Positions 53,453 through 63,049 of a stretch of 63,461 nt of DNA are shown in pieces (the stretch's first letter is position 1; the number at the start of each line of letters is the position of its first letter). Under the pieces are notes generated by a model. The model was not told the origin of the DNA, did not search any database, and saw only the letters and a list, made by a program, of their open reading frames with translations. A program made the translations under genes and the position numbers. This DNA comes from Bacteroidia bacterium (GTDB lineage Bacteria; Bacteroidota; Bacteroidia; Chitinophagales; UBA2359): positions 1 to 63,461 of the forward strand of contig JAUHXA010000039.1 of the NCBI GenBank assembly GCA_030427245.1. The letters run 5' to 3'.

Positions 53453-56400
53453 ATGAAAACCCATAAACTTTTACATACTGCAATTCTAATCGCAATGCTT
53501 TTTTTCACAGCCTGTGGTTCAGAATCCACGACTAATGAAAACAAATCAACCCAAAAAGCTCGACAAACGCCAGGACTTTTTGAAGAAGTTGATTCCAAGC
53601 AATCGGGTTTTGACTTTACCAACACCATCGAAAACACCGAAAAATTCAATATTTTCTCCTACCGCAATTTTTACAATGGCGGAGGGGTAGCGATTGGAGA
53701 TGTGAATGGGGATGGCTTGGCAGATGTATATATGACGGGGAATATGGTCAAAAACAAACTCTTTTTGAACAAGGGAAATTTTGAGTTTGAAGATATTACC
53801 CAAAAAGCAGGAGTAGCAGGCGAAAGAGGTTGGAGTACAGGAGTCGTGATGGTCGACATCAACAACGACCAACTTTTAGATATTTATGTCTGCAATGCGG
53901 GCTATGTGGAAGGCGACGACCAAAAAAACGAATTGTTTATCAACAATGGCGATTTGACCTTCACCGAACAGTCCGCAGACTTCAATTTGGACGAAGGTGG
54001 TTACACAACTCATGCCGCATTTTTCGACTACGATTTAGACGGAGATTTGGATGTGTACCTATTGAACAACAGTTTCATTCCCGTCAATACGCTGAATTAC
54101 AGCAACAAGCGAGATTTGAAAGCAGAAGATTGGCCCGTCAAGGATTTCTTGAAGGGAGGGGGAGATAAATTATTGAAGAATGAAAATGGAAAGTTTACGG
54201 ATGTAACCGATGAAGCAGGTATTTACAGCAGTTTGATTGGCTTTGGTTTGGGCATTACGGTAGGCGATGTCAATGGGGATATGTTGCCAGATATGTATGT
54301 GTCCAACGATTTTTTTGAACGAGATTACCTCTATATCAACGATGGGAAACTAGACGAAACAGGCACAACTGTCACCTTCACCGAAGACATCAAAGGTTGG
54401 ATGGGACACCTAAGCTTGGCTTCAATGGGGGCAGACATGGCAGACATCAACAACGATGGTTATCCCGAAATATTCGTCACCGAAATGCTACCGAAAGAAG
54501 ATTCCCGTAGAAAAACCAATTTGGCATTTGAAAACTACAATGTCTATCTCCTCAAACAACAGCGAGATTTTTACCACCAATACATGCACAATACCCTGCA
54601 ATACAACAACAAAGACCACTCATTCAGCGAAATAGCCTGGTACAGTGGCGTTGCAGCATCAGATTGGAGTTGGGGCGCACTGTTGTTTGACGTCGACAAC
54701 GATGGTTATCGAGATATATACGTCTGCAATGGCATTTACCAAGACGTAATTGACCAAGACTTTATAGATTTTTTCTCCAACGAAGTCTTTCAGAAAATGG
54801 CAGCTTCGGGCGAAAAAACAAAATTGCAGGAAATTCTCAAAGAAATGCCTTCAAAACCTCAATTGAATCAACTCTTTCACAACAATGGAGATTTGACCTT
54901 TGCAGACAAAGGACTTGATTTTGGTTTTGAGGAACCGAGTTTCTCCAACGGCGCATCCTACGGAGATTTAGACAACGATGGTGATTTGGATTTGGTAGTT
55001 AATAATTTGAATCAACCTTCTTTTTTGTTTAGAAACAACAGCACAGAACAACTTCAAAATCATTACCTCTCTGTTCAGCTAAAAGGAACTGCAAAAAATA
55101 CCTATGCCATTGGTTCAAAGGTTTCTGCCTTTGCAGGGGGCGAACAGTACAATTTTCAGATGATTCCCTCACGCGGTTTTCAGTCTTCTATAGACTACAA
55201 AATGGTTTTTGGTTTGGGCAAAAAGGACAAATTGGATTCTTTGGTCGTCACATGGATGGACAAAACTCAGAGTGTTTTCCAAAATCCACCTGTCGACACA
55301 CTTTTGATCATCAATTATGAAGATGTTGAAAAGGTAAAATCAAATTTTGAAGTTCCCAAAAAAAACACCCAAACTTTACTATCCGAAGTAAACAATGATT
55401 TTGAAGCCCACAAAGAAGACCGATTCATTGACTTTTTTCAAGAGGGATTGACCATGCGTATGTTGTCAAGAGAAGGGCCAAAGGCTGCCGTAGGCGATGT
55501 GAATGGTGATGGATTGGAGGATGTTTTTGTAGGTGGCGCAGCCGATTTTCACGGTTTGTTGTATTTGCAAACACGAAATGGGAAATTTGCAGAACCCAAC
55601 AGAGGAATGTTTGAAGCAGAAGTAGGTTTTGAAGATACTGCTGCTGCTTTTTTTGATGCAGATGGGGATGGAGATTTAGACCTCTTTATCGGTTCGGGAG
55701 GAAATCACCAAAGAGCTGGTAGTCGGTTTATGCAGGACAGATTGTACTTCAATGATGGCAAAGGGAACTTCACTTTGAATCAACAAGCCCTCAGTGCCAA
55801 TGGTTTGAATACTTCGGTTATTGTGCCGTTTGACATGGACGAGGATGGCGATTTGGATATTTTTGTAGGAAGTAGAAGTGTGCCGAATCAGTACGGTGTG
55901 CCTGCCCGCAGCTATCTGTATGAAAACGATGGAAAGGGCAACTTCAAAGATGTAGCCAAAGACAAATTCCAACCTTTGACCCAGCTCGGCATGGTCACAG
56001 ACGCAACGTTGGTGGACATCAATCAAGATAAAAAAGACGAATTGGTAATCGTTGGTGAATGGATGGCTCCCAAAGTATTCAGCTTTACAGGCGGAAATTG
56101 GGAGGAACTCAACACCGATTTATCTGCGCTTTCGGGATGGTGGTATGCCATTGAAGCCGCAGATGTGGACGGTGATGGCGACCAAGATTTGATTATGGGA
56201 AATAGAGGCGAGAATTTCTATTTTTCGGCAAGTTTAGAAGCTCCGGCAAAACTGTGGCTATCGGATTTTGACAACAACGGGACGGTTGAAAAAATCATGA
56301 CTCAAAGAATTGATGGGCGTGATATGCCTGTGCATTTAAAGAAAGAACTGACAGGCCAATTGGTGAAGCTAAAAAAGAAGAATTTGAAGCACAGCGATTA

Positions 56401-56845
56401 TGCGACCAAATCTATTCAAGAATTGTTTTCGGAAGAAGATATAAAAACTGCTCTTCAATTAGATGCAACCTACTTCAAGTCTGCCGTAGCGATCAACAAC
56501 GGAAATGGTCAGTTTGAAATAAAAGCACTTCCGCAAGAAGTACAATTTTCGTGTGTCTGCGACATTTACTGTGCCGACCTCAACGGTGACAACCAAAAAG
56601 ACTTAATTTTGGCGGGAAATGAGAGTGGATTTACCCCTCAGTTCTCTAAATTAGATGGTAGTTTTGGGCATGTGCTGATGAACAAAGGTGGAGGAGATTT
56701 TGAGCGAATCGAAAACAAGGATGCGGGATTGTTCATTCGTGGCGATGTCAAGCAGTTGGCAGAACTGAAAATTGGAGGGGATACATACATTTTGGGATTG
56801 GTCAATAACGATAAGAGCAAACTGTATCGAGTAAATGAAAAGTAG
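53453..56845 (+). CDS. FG-GAP/VCBS repeat lipoprotein with ASPIC/UnbV domain (copy 1)
   Basis: 1130 residues, lipoprotein signal MKTHKLLHTAILIAMLFFTAC (Cys 21). Two blocks of calcium-binding FG-GAP repeats (IGDVNGDGLADVYMTGN; DYDLDGDLDVYLLNN; DADGDGDLDLFIGSGG) form a propeller on each side of an ASPIC/UnbV module (LSVQLKGTAKNTYAIGSKVS ... SRGFQSSIDYKMVFGLG). Surface-exposed; such proteins often accompany SusC/SusD pairs in Bacteroidota and may bind polysaccharide or protein. It is followed 52 bp later by a paralogue of the same length and layout. Confidence 0.88.
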   Translation: MKTHKLLHTAILIAMLFFTACGSESTTNENKSTQKARQTPGLFEEVDSKQSGFDFTNTIENTEKFNIFSYRNFYNGGGVAIGDVNGDGLADVYMTGNMVKNKLFLNKGNFEFEDITQKAGVAGERGWSTGVVMVDINNDQLLDIYVCNAGYVEGDDQKNELFINNGDLTFTEQSADFNLDEGGYTTHAAFFDYDLDGDLDVYLLNNSFIPVNTLNYSNKRDLKAEDWPVKDFLKGGGDKLLKNENGKFTDVTDEAGIYSSLIGFGLGITVGDVNGDMLPDMYVSNDFFERDYLYINDGKLDETGTTVTFTEDIKGWMGHLSLASMGADMADINNDGYPEIFVTEMLPKEDSRRKTNLAFENYNVYLLKQQRDFYHQYMHNTLQYNNKDHSFSEIAWYSGVAASDWSWGALLFDVDNDGYRDIYVCNGIYQDVIDQDFIDFFSNEVFQKMAASGEKTKLQEILKEMPSKPQLNQLFHNNGDLTFADKGLDFGFEEPSFSNGASYGDLDNDGDLDLVVNNLNQPSFLFRNNSTEQLQNHYLSVQLKGTAKNTYAIGSKVSAFAGGEQYNFQMIPSRGFQSSIDYKMVFGLGKKDKLDSLVVTWMDKTQSVFQNPPVDTLLIINYEDVEKVKSNFEVPKKNTQTLLSEVNNDFEAHKEDRFIDFFQEGLTMRMLSREGPKAAVGDVNGDGLEDVFVGGAADFHGLLYLQTRNGKFAEPNRGMFEAEVGFEDTAAAFFDADGDGDLDLFIGSGGNHQRAGSRFMQDRLYFNDGKGNFTLNQQALSANGLNTSVIVPFDMDEDGDLDIFVGSRSVPNQYGVPARSYLYENDGKGNFKDVAKDKFQPLTQLGMVTDATLVDINQDKKDELVIVGEWMAPKVFSFTGGNWEELNTDLSALSGWWYAIEAADVDGDGDQDLIMGNRGENFYFSASLEAPAKLWLSDFDNNGTVEKIMTQRIDGRDMPVHLKKELTGQLVKLKKKNLKHSDYATKSIQELFSEEDIKTALQLDATYFKSAVAINNGNGQFEIKALPQEVQFSCVCDIYCADLNGDNQKDLILAGNESGFTPQFSKLDGSFGHVLMNKGGGDFERIENKDAGLFIRGDVKQLAELKIGGDTYILGLVNNDKSKLYRVNEK

Positions 56846-56897
56846 AACACAGATTCCGCAGATGATGCAGATATCACTGATAAAAAGGACAATAAAA

Positions 56898-59800
56898 ATG
56901 AAAACCAGTTCATTCAATAATAATCAAAGGCTACGTTTACTAAACTTTGGGGCGTTATTTACCTTCTTGCCTATCCTTATAAGCCTACTTCTTTTAAACA
57001 GTTGCACCGACCAATCTTCAAGTCCTCCTCCTAAAAATGGAACAAATCCACCTATTGAAGCCCAATTTGAATTGTTGCGAAAGAACACTACGGGTTTGGA
57101 GTTTGAAAATGTATTGAAACAGTCCTTAGACTTCAATGTGTTCGGGTACATGTATTTTTTCAATGGTGGCGGAATCGCTTGTGGAGACTTCAATCAAGAT
57201 GGATTAGAAGATTTGTATTTCACCAGCAATATGGGAAGCAACAAATTGTTTTTGAATGAAGGCAATCTGAAATTTAGGGATGTCACCAAAGAAGCGAAGA
57301 TGGAAGGCATGGAGGGTTGGACATCAGGAGCTTCTGCTGTTGACTTCAATAACGACGGACTTTTAGATATTTATGTATCACAGTTGGGAAAACACGACAG
57401 CATCACAGGACGCAATCAACTCTATATCTGCAAAGAAGTCAAGGATGGAATACCTGTTTTTGAAGACCAAGCTCCTCAATACGGTTTGGATTTTCAAGGA
57501 TATGGCACGCAAGCGGCCTTTTTTGACTACGACTTGGATGGAGATTTGGACATGTTCCAACTCAATCACTCCGTACATGATAATGGCACTTTTGGAGCGA
57601 AAAAAGGTTTTGTGGGCAAAGAACATCCCTTGTCAGGGGACAAACTGATGCGAAACGACAATGGCAAATATGTCAATGTAAGTGCAGAGGCAAACATCAA
57701 CAGCACTGTTATCGGGTACGGATTGGGGATTGCGATAAGCGACATGAACTTAGACGGTTATCCAGATATTTATATCGCCAATGATTTCCATGAAAACGAC
57801 TATTTCTACATCAACCAAAAAGACGGCACTTTCAAGGAGGTGATGCCCGAACAAATGCAGCACACAAGTCGCTTTTCGATGGGAACCGACATCAGCGACT
57901 TCAACAACGATGGCTGGAACGATGTGTTCACGCTTGATATGGCTCCCTACGACCCCTACATTCTAAAAAGCTCGCTGGGAGAAGATGATTATGGTATTTT
58001 TGACTTCAAATTAAAGTATGGTTATCACTACCAATATGCTCGCAACAATCTGCAAATCAATAATCAAGACGGTACATTTTCAGAAATTGGACTATTTGCG
58101 GATGTCGATGCGACAGATTGGTCTTGGGCGGCTCTTTTTCTGGATTTTGACCACGATGGCTTGAAAGATTTATTCATCTCCAATGGTATTCCTCGCCGAA
58201 TGAACGACATAGACTACATCAATTTCCGAACGGGTGACGAAGACGTTCGCTTCAAAACCAATGTCAATTATTTGGATGAAGGCGAATTGGACTTGGTCAA
58301 CAAAATGCCCCAAATAAAGCTTCCCAATAAGTTTTTGCGAAACACAGGTAACCTACAGTTTGAAGACATGGAAGCAGCCATCAAGGGGAATGCCACGAGT
58401 TTTTCTAATGGGGCAGTGTATGTGGATTTGGACAACGATGGTGATTTGGATATAGTGACCAATAATATTGAAGACGAGCCTTTTGTTTATAAAAACTTGA
58501 CGATTGAAAGCAAAAAAGACGACCAGAATTACCTAAAGCTTCAACTCGAAGGTTCTCCAAAAAATAAAAATGCGATTGGTGCGAAAGTAGTGATCTTCAA
58601 AGGGAACGAAAAACTATCTACCGAGCATTTTCCAGTGAGAGGCTATCAGTCAAGTATGCCAATGGGATTGCACATTGGAGTGGGCGATACTTCAAAAGTG
58701 GATTCTATTTTGTTGATTTGGTCAGACCGAACCTACCAAAAATTGGAGGATATTGGCTTCAATCAAACAATCAGTGTAAAATGGCAAGCAGGGCTGCCCA
58801 ACTTCAATTTTGAAGCCTTGAAAAACAACCAAAAAAAGCCCAACCCTTTCTCCTTCAAAGACATCACCGCTCAAACCAAACTTGATTTTGTGCATGAGGA
58901 AAACCCTTTTATAGAATTTGACCGAGAAACTTTGATTCCGTGGATGGTATCGGCAGAAGGCCCAGCTGTGGCAGTAGGGGATGTGAATGGCGATGGTTTG
59001 GAGGATGTTTTTTTGGGCTCTTCCAAACGTCGACGAAGTGCGCTTTATCACCAAAACAAAAATGGCACTTTCACCAATGCCACTCCCGAAATTTTGGTAC
59101 AAGACAGTTTATTTGAAGATGTGGATGCCGTATTTGTGGACATCGAAAACGATGGCGACTTGGATTTGGTCATTGCAGCAGGTGGAAATGAGTATCAAGG
59201 CACAGATGAGGCGATGCGACAGCGTTTGTATGTAAACGATGGCAAAGGCAATTTTGGCGAAAAAATCTATTTTGAAGGAGCATATTTGGTGGCATCTTGT
59301 GTGTTGGCAGAAGACTTCAATGGCGATGGTTTGACCGACTTTTTCTTTGGCGCACGCTCCAAACCTTGGGGTTATGGCAGAGTGGGTGATTCGTATTTGT
59401 TTGTCAATAAAGGAGAGGGCAAATTTGAAGATGTGACCGATACTTACCATAAAAACCTGCGACAAGTGGGCTTGGTCAAAAACGGCACTTGGGCAGATAT
59501 TGACCAAGATGGCGACTCCGATTTGATATTGGCAATGGAATGGAATGTCATTCAAATATTTGTGAATCAAGGCGAAAAGTTTGAGCAAAAACCCATTGGA
59601 GATTACAAAGGCTGGTGGAATTTTGTGGTAGCAGAAGATTTTGATGGTGATGGAGATGTAGATATTTTGGCAGGGAATACGGGCAGGAATTCCAAACTCA
59701 AACCGACTCCTGAACAGCCTGTATGCCTATACATTGAAGATTTTGACGACAACGAGCAGGTCGAATCGGTGATGACCTATTATGTGGGAGGGCGAGAAAT

Positions 59801-60314
59801 TCCCTTTGCCAACTATGCCGAATTGACCAAGCGAATGGTTAAATTGAAGAAACGCTACCTCTACGCAAAGGACTTGGCAAAGTCGAGCATCGAAGACATT
59901 TTTGGGACGGCCAAATTGAAGTCTGCTATAAAATGGGAAGCGAATACGGGAGTCAGTGCCTATTTTGAAAATACAGGCGAGCAGGGTTTCCAATTTCATG
60001 CACTCCCCAATGAGCTGCAATTTTCACCCCTCAAAGGAGTAGCATTGTTGGATGCGGAAAAAGAAGACAAACAAAAAACGGAGGTGATTTTGGGCGGAAA
60101 TTTCTACGAAAACAATGTGGAGTTGGGTCGCTACGATGCCAACTATGGCAACGTTCTTTCGATTGGTGAAAACGCTCAATTGAAAAGTTACCCGCTTGGA
60201 AATCTGTCTATTGAAGGCCAGGTTCGGAATATTGCAGCGATTCGGATTGGAGGGAAGCAATGTTTTATATTGGCGAAGAATGATGAGGCATTGCAGGTAA
60301 TTGAAGTGGAGTAA
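56898..60314 (+). CDS. FG-GAP/VCBS repeat lipoprotein with ASPIC/UnbV domain (copy 2)
   Basis: 1138 residues from ATG 56898 (earlier in-frame ATGs overlap the end of copy 1 and give no signal peptide). Lipoprotein signal LLNFGALFTFLPILISLLLL then NSC. Same order as copy 1: FG-GAP block (CGDFNQDGLEDLYFTSNMGS; DYDLDGDLDMFQLNH), ASPIC/UnbV (LKLQLEGSPKNKNAIGAKVV ... RGYQSSMPMGLHIGVG), second FG-GAP block (VGDVNGDGLEDVFLGSSKRR; DIENDGDLDLVIAAGGNEYQ) and a closing domain with ELTKRMVKLKKRYLYAKDLA. The two copies probably arose by tandem duplication and have diverged. Confidence 0.88.
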   Translation: MKTSSFNNNQRLRLLNFGALFTFLPILISLLLLNSCTDQSSSPPPKNGTNPPIEAQFELLRKNTTGLEFENVLKQSLDFNVFGYMYFFNGGGIACGDFNQDGLEDLYFTSNMGSNKLFLNEGNLKFRDVTKEAKMEGMEGWTSGASAVDFNNDGLLDIYVSQLGKHDSITGRNQLYICKEVKDGIPVFEDQAPQYGLDFQGYGTQAAFFDYDLDGDLDMFQLNHSVHDNGTFGAKKGFVGKEHPLSGDKLMRNDNGKYVNVSAEANINSTVIGYGLGIAISDMNLDGYPDIYIANDFHENDYFYINQKDGTFKEVMPEQMQHTSRFSMGTDISDFNNDGWNDVFTLDMAPYDPYILKSSLGEDDYGIFDFKLKYGYHYQYARNNLQINNQDGTFSEIGLFADVDATDWSWAALFLDFDHDGLKDLFISNGIPRRMNDIDYINFRTGDEDVRFKTNVNYLDEGELDLVNKMPQIKLPNKFLRNTGNLQFEDMEAAIKGNATSFSNGAVYVDLDNDGDLDIVTNNIEDEPFVYKNLTIESKKDDQNYLKLQLEGSPKNKNAIGAKVVIFKGNEKLSTEHFPVRGYQSSMPMGLHIGVGDTSKVDSILLIWSDRTYQKLEDIGFNQTISVKWQAGLPNFNFEALKNNQKKPNPFSFKDITAQTKLDFVHEENPFIEFDRETLIPWMVSAEGPAVAVGDVNGDGLEDVFLGSSKRRRSALYHQNKNGTFTNATPEILVQDSLFEDVDAVFVDIENDGDLDLVIAAGGNEYQGTDEAMRQRLYVNDGKGNFGEKIYFEGAYLVASCVLAEDFNGDGLTDFFFGARSKPWGYGRVGDSYLFVNKGEGKFEDVTDTYHKNLRQVGLVKNGTWADIDQDGDSDLILAMEWNVIQIFVNQGEKFEQKPIGDYKGWWNFVVAEDFDGDGDVDILAGNTGRNSKLKPTPEQPVCLYIEDFDDNEQVESVMTYYVGGREIPFANYAELTKRMVKLKKRYLYAKDLAKSSIEDIFGTAKLKSAIKWEANTGVSAYFENTGEQGFQFHALPNELQFSPLKGVALLDAEKEDKQKTEVILGGNFYENNVELGRYDANYGNVLSIGENAQLKSYPLGNLSIEGQVRNIAAIRIGGKQCFILAKNDEALQVIEVE

Positions 60315-60316
60315 TG

Positions 60317-61054
60317 TTACATCTTCACCACCTTCTTTGTGACGGTTTGACCTCCTATTTCGACAGCAACGTAATACACGCCTTTTGGCAAATCCATCGT
60401 ATCTACAGTAAGTTGTGAAGTATTTGAAGGTATTTGCTTGACCAATTCACCATTGAAGGAGTAGATATGGATTGAGTCAATCGTATTTTTGTCTGTTTTA
60501 ATGGTTATTTTATCGGTTGTCAAAGTTGGGTAGATTTGAATTTTAGCGGATAAGACTTGGTCTTCAATGTCAACACCCATAAGGCAATCCTCAATATTTT
60601 CTTTAAAAACGGCATATTCCTGAGTAGATTCCAATCCTGTAACGTTTATATATCCCGAAACGATGCTATCAGAATAATTCAAAAACCTTCTTCCACATCC
60701 ATCCAAATAATAGGTGTCACCAAAATCAAATTCTTTATTTAATGCCATTATGAGCGTATCGCCAACTTCAAAATCGCCCAAAAGCTCTCCACAATTGAGC
60801 CCATCCTGTCCCAAAACTGTTATGTACTCCTCTTCAATCTCATTGTGTATGTTTTCAATTATTTTTGCTTCTCTTGTTTCAATACTTGTATTCTCCGTTA
60901 TTGTTAACAATACGATGTTGTTATTTGGATAAGAATATTCGCAAAAATTATACAAATATCCACCACAAGAACATGCGTAAGTTGGAGTAGGAATTATTGC
61001 CCATACCAAAATAATAGAAGATAAAACGAGTTTGATGTTGGTTGTAAAGTTCAT
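60317..61054 (-). CDS. Small secreted T9SS protein with CSC motif
   Basis: 245 residues with a signal peptide (VLSSIILVWAIIPTPTYA) cleaved right before CSCGGYLYNFCEYSY. A cysteine pair directly after the cleavage site is a feature of TIMP/netrin-like (NTR) folds, and the next ~110 residues (VLLTITENTS; FEVGDTLIMALNKEF; YYLDGCGRRFLNYSDS) fit an OB-like barrel. The C-terminus is a T9SS sorting domain (IQIYPTLTTDKITIKTDKN ... LPKGVYYVAVEIG). It is convergent with the FG-GAP gene, their stops being 2 bp apart. Function unknown. Confidence 0.75.
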   Translation of the reverse strand: MNFTTNIKLVLSSIILVWAIIPTPTYACSCGGYLYNFCEYSYPNNNIVLLTITENTSIETREAKIIENIHNEIEEEYITVLGQDGLNCGELLGDFEVGDTLIMALNKEFDFGDTYYLDGCGRRFLNYSDSIVSGYINVTGLESTQEYAVFKENIEDCLMGVDIEDQVLSAKIQIYPTLTTDKITIKTDKNTIDSIHIYSFNGELVKQIPSNTSQLTVDTMDLPKGVYYVAVEIGGQTVTKKVVKM

Positions 61055-61122
61055 ATTGATAATTGTTTAGTTCCCTTCTACTTGTATAAACGGAAGTAGG
61101 ATGAAAAGGTAAACAGTTTTGC

Positions 61123-62361
61123 TTATTTTTTTTTCAAAAAAACTTTCTCCAACAGCCCAAATAGCACCAACAAACCACCCGAAACTCCCATCAAAGCAAT
61201 GCCTACTCCAAAATAATCTGCTATCAATCCCAAAGAAAGCGCAATCAAGGAGGTCAAAATCGTTCCCCAAAACGACTGTGCAGAATAAACGGAGGTGAGA
61301 ATCTCGTTGGGAACATGGTCTGCTACTTCACCTGTCAGCAAAGGTTTTCGCAGATTCTCTAAAATGTAAATGGACATGAAAACAAGCAATGCCCCTATCC
61401 ACCACTCATAACTGTATAGAAAACCACAAGTTATACCTGCAATGAATCCCGCCAACAAGGTCAATGTAGAAAGATTTTTCCAAGATAAGCTCGCTAATTT
61501 TGCAGCATTTTTGGAGGCATAAGCAGACAGCAAAAAAATGAAAAAATAGAGGATTCCTACCACCAATCCGCTTTTGCGTTTTTCCTCCATCTCCATCAAA
61601 AAGGGCAGCAACACCGCCACATGTACCATCAAAGGCTGAATATAATCCTTGATTGCCTTCAAGAAAGAGGTGTGAAGGGCAGCAGAATTGATGATTTGGA
61701 ATACCTTGGGGCGTTTGAGGACTTTCCAAAATGCTTGGAAAGTGAACCATAAGGCTTTGTGTTTCTTACTCTTCGCTTCATTTGAAGAAAAATTCAATTC
61801 ATTGGGGTAGGTGTAAATATTGACGAAATTGAGCAAATACGGAACAATGGCACACAAAAAGACGCTGCGGTAAGTGCCTGTATACAAGACCAATACTCCT
61901 GCAAAAAGTGCCGAGATGGCAGAACCTATCTGCGACCAAGAGCGGGTATGTCCATAATAATTTGTCTTTTGGTCACTCCATCCTTTACCCTTCAAATAGT
62001 CCATAATCATGCCCTTATGCGTTCCCGAACGAAAGGCATCACCGATTCCATACAGCACTATCGCTATTAGAAAAAGGTAAAAATCAGCAGAAGTATAAAA
62101 GATAACAAAGGAAAGAATGTAGGACAAAAATGCTCCAATCAGTGCGTTTTTGCGCCCAAAAGTATCAGCAATGATGCCTGTGGGAATTTCCGAAAAGTTG
62201 ATGATGATTTCACGAGTTGCATAGATAATGCCTATTTGGGTATAAGACAGGCGGTTTTCCAAGAAAAAAAGCAGCAAGAAAGCATCAAAAAAGCGCAGAT
62301 TTTTCAGAAAACCGTAGGCGCAGAATTTGATGTATTGACCATTTTTAGTGAAAGTATCCAT
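61123..62361 (-). CDS. Major facilitator superfamily transporter
   Basis: 412 residues from ATG 62359-62361 (an upstream TTG is in frame). About twelve membrane helices. The MFS loop 2-3 signature appears as GIIADTFGRKNALIGAF. Between helices 6 and 7 is a basic loop (YPNELNFSSNEAKSKKHKA). Related to the poorly characterised 'MFS transporter, DHA-like' proteins of Bacteroidota. Substrate unknown. Not obviously part of an operon. Confidence 0.88.
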   Translation of the reverse strand: MDTFTKNGQYIKFCAYGFLKNLRFFDAFLLLFFLENRLSYTQIGIIYATREIIINFSEIPTGIIADTFGRKNALIGAFLSYILSFVIFYTSADFYLFLIAIVLYGIGDAFRSGTHKGMIMDYLKGKGWSDQKTNYYGHTRSWSQIGSAISALFAGVLVLYTGTYRSVFLCAIVPYLLNFVNIYTYPNELNFSSNEAKSKKHKALWFTFQAFWKVLKRPKVFQIINSAALHTSFLKAIKDYIQPLMVHVAVLLPFLMEMEEKRKSGLVVGILYFFIFLLSAYASKNAAKLASLSWKNLSTLTLLAGFIAGITCGFLYSYEWWIGALLVFMSIYILENLRKPLLTGEVADHVPNEILTSVYSAQSFWGTILTSLIALSLGLIADYFGVGIALMGVSGGLLVLFGLLEKVFLKKK

Positions 62362-62470
62362 ACAGTTGCTTTTAGGAAATTGAACCTTCAAAATAATTCA
62401 ACACTCATGGTTTTAAGTTTCTTACATTCATTCATTTCCACCATTTTTGTTGTCTGAGTTGGTTCATTTT

Positions 62471-63049
62471 TCAGAAAGGTTTAGGTTTCATTCTTTTAGC
62501 TGCAAGTTTTGCAACTTCGTTAATTCGCCTTTGTCTGGTTTCAGAACGTTTGGCAAGTACAATCCATTGTAAAATGCTTTTTTTGACCGACTTGCTTAAG
62601 CTTAAAAAAAACTCTTTTGAATCGGGATGAATGTCAAATGCTTTTTCTAAATCTTCGGGTATTATCAATGCCTCTACAGCGTCTAAAATGGTCCACGAAC
62701 CATTTTGTTTTGCTACTTCAATACTGTCTAAGCCCGCCTTGGTCATCCATCCTTTTTTGATTAACTGTTGCACCTTCTCTTTGTTAATCTTTGACCAAGT
62801 ACTGTTAGGTTTTCGTCGGCTGAAAAACTGCATGAATTTTTCGTCGTCTATGGATTTTTTTGTGCTATCAATCCACCCAAAACACAATGCTTCATCAACC
62901 GATTGACTCCAAGAAATGGTCGGTCGTTGTGCCTTTTTTTTATAAAAAATAAGCCAAACAGATTGCTTTGAATCGTGGTTCTCTTGCAACCATCGCCTCC
63001 AATCTGCTTGGCTTGTCGGACAAAATGTTTCTATTTCTTTTTTTGACAT
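62471..63049 (-). CDS. YdeI/OmpD-associated family protein
   Basis: 192 residues. Typical family segments: FCPTSQADWRRWLQENHDSK, QSVWLIFYKKKAQRPTISWS, the motif VDEALCFGWIDSTKKSIDDE, FFSRRKPNSTWSKINKEKV and the C-terminal SLSKSVKKSILQWIVLAKRS with ETRQRRINEVAKLAAKR. Members have been linked to resistance to antimicrobial peptides or bacteriocins, but the mechanism is not established. Cytoplasmic, with no signal peptide. Confidence 0.85.
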   Translation of the reverse strand: MSKKEIETFCPTSQADWRRWLQENHDSKQSVWLIFYKKKAQRPTISWSQSVDEALCFGWIDSTKKSIDDEKFMQFFSRRKPNSTWSKINKEKVQQLIKKGWMTKAGLDSIEVAKQNGSWTILDAVEALIIPEDLEKAFDIHPDSKEFFLSLSKSVKKSILQWIVLAKRSETRQRRINEVAKLAAKRMKPKPF

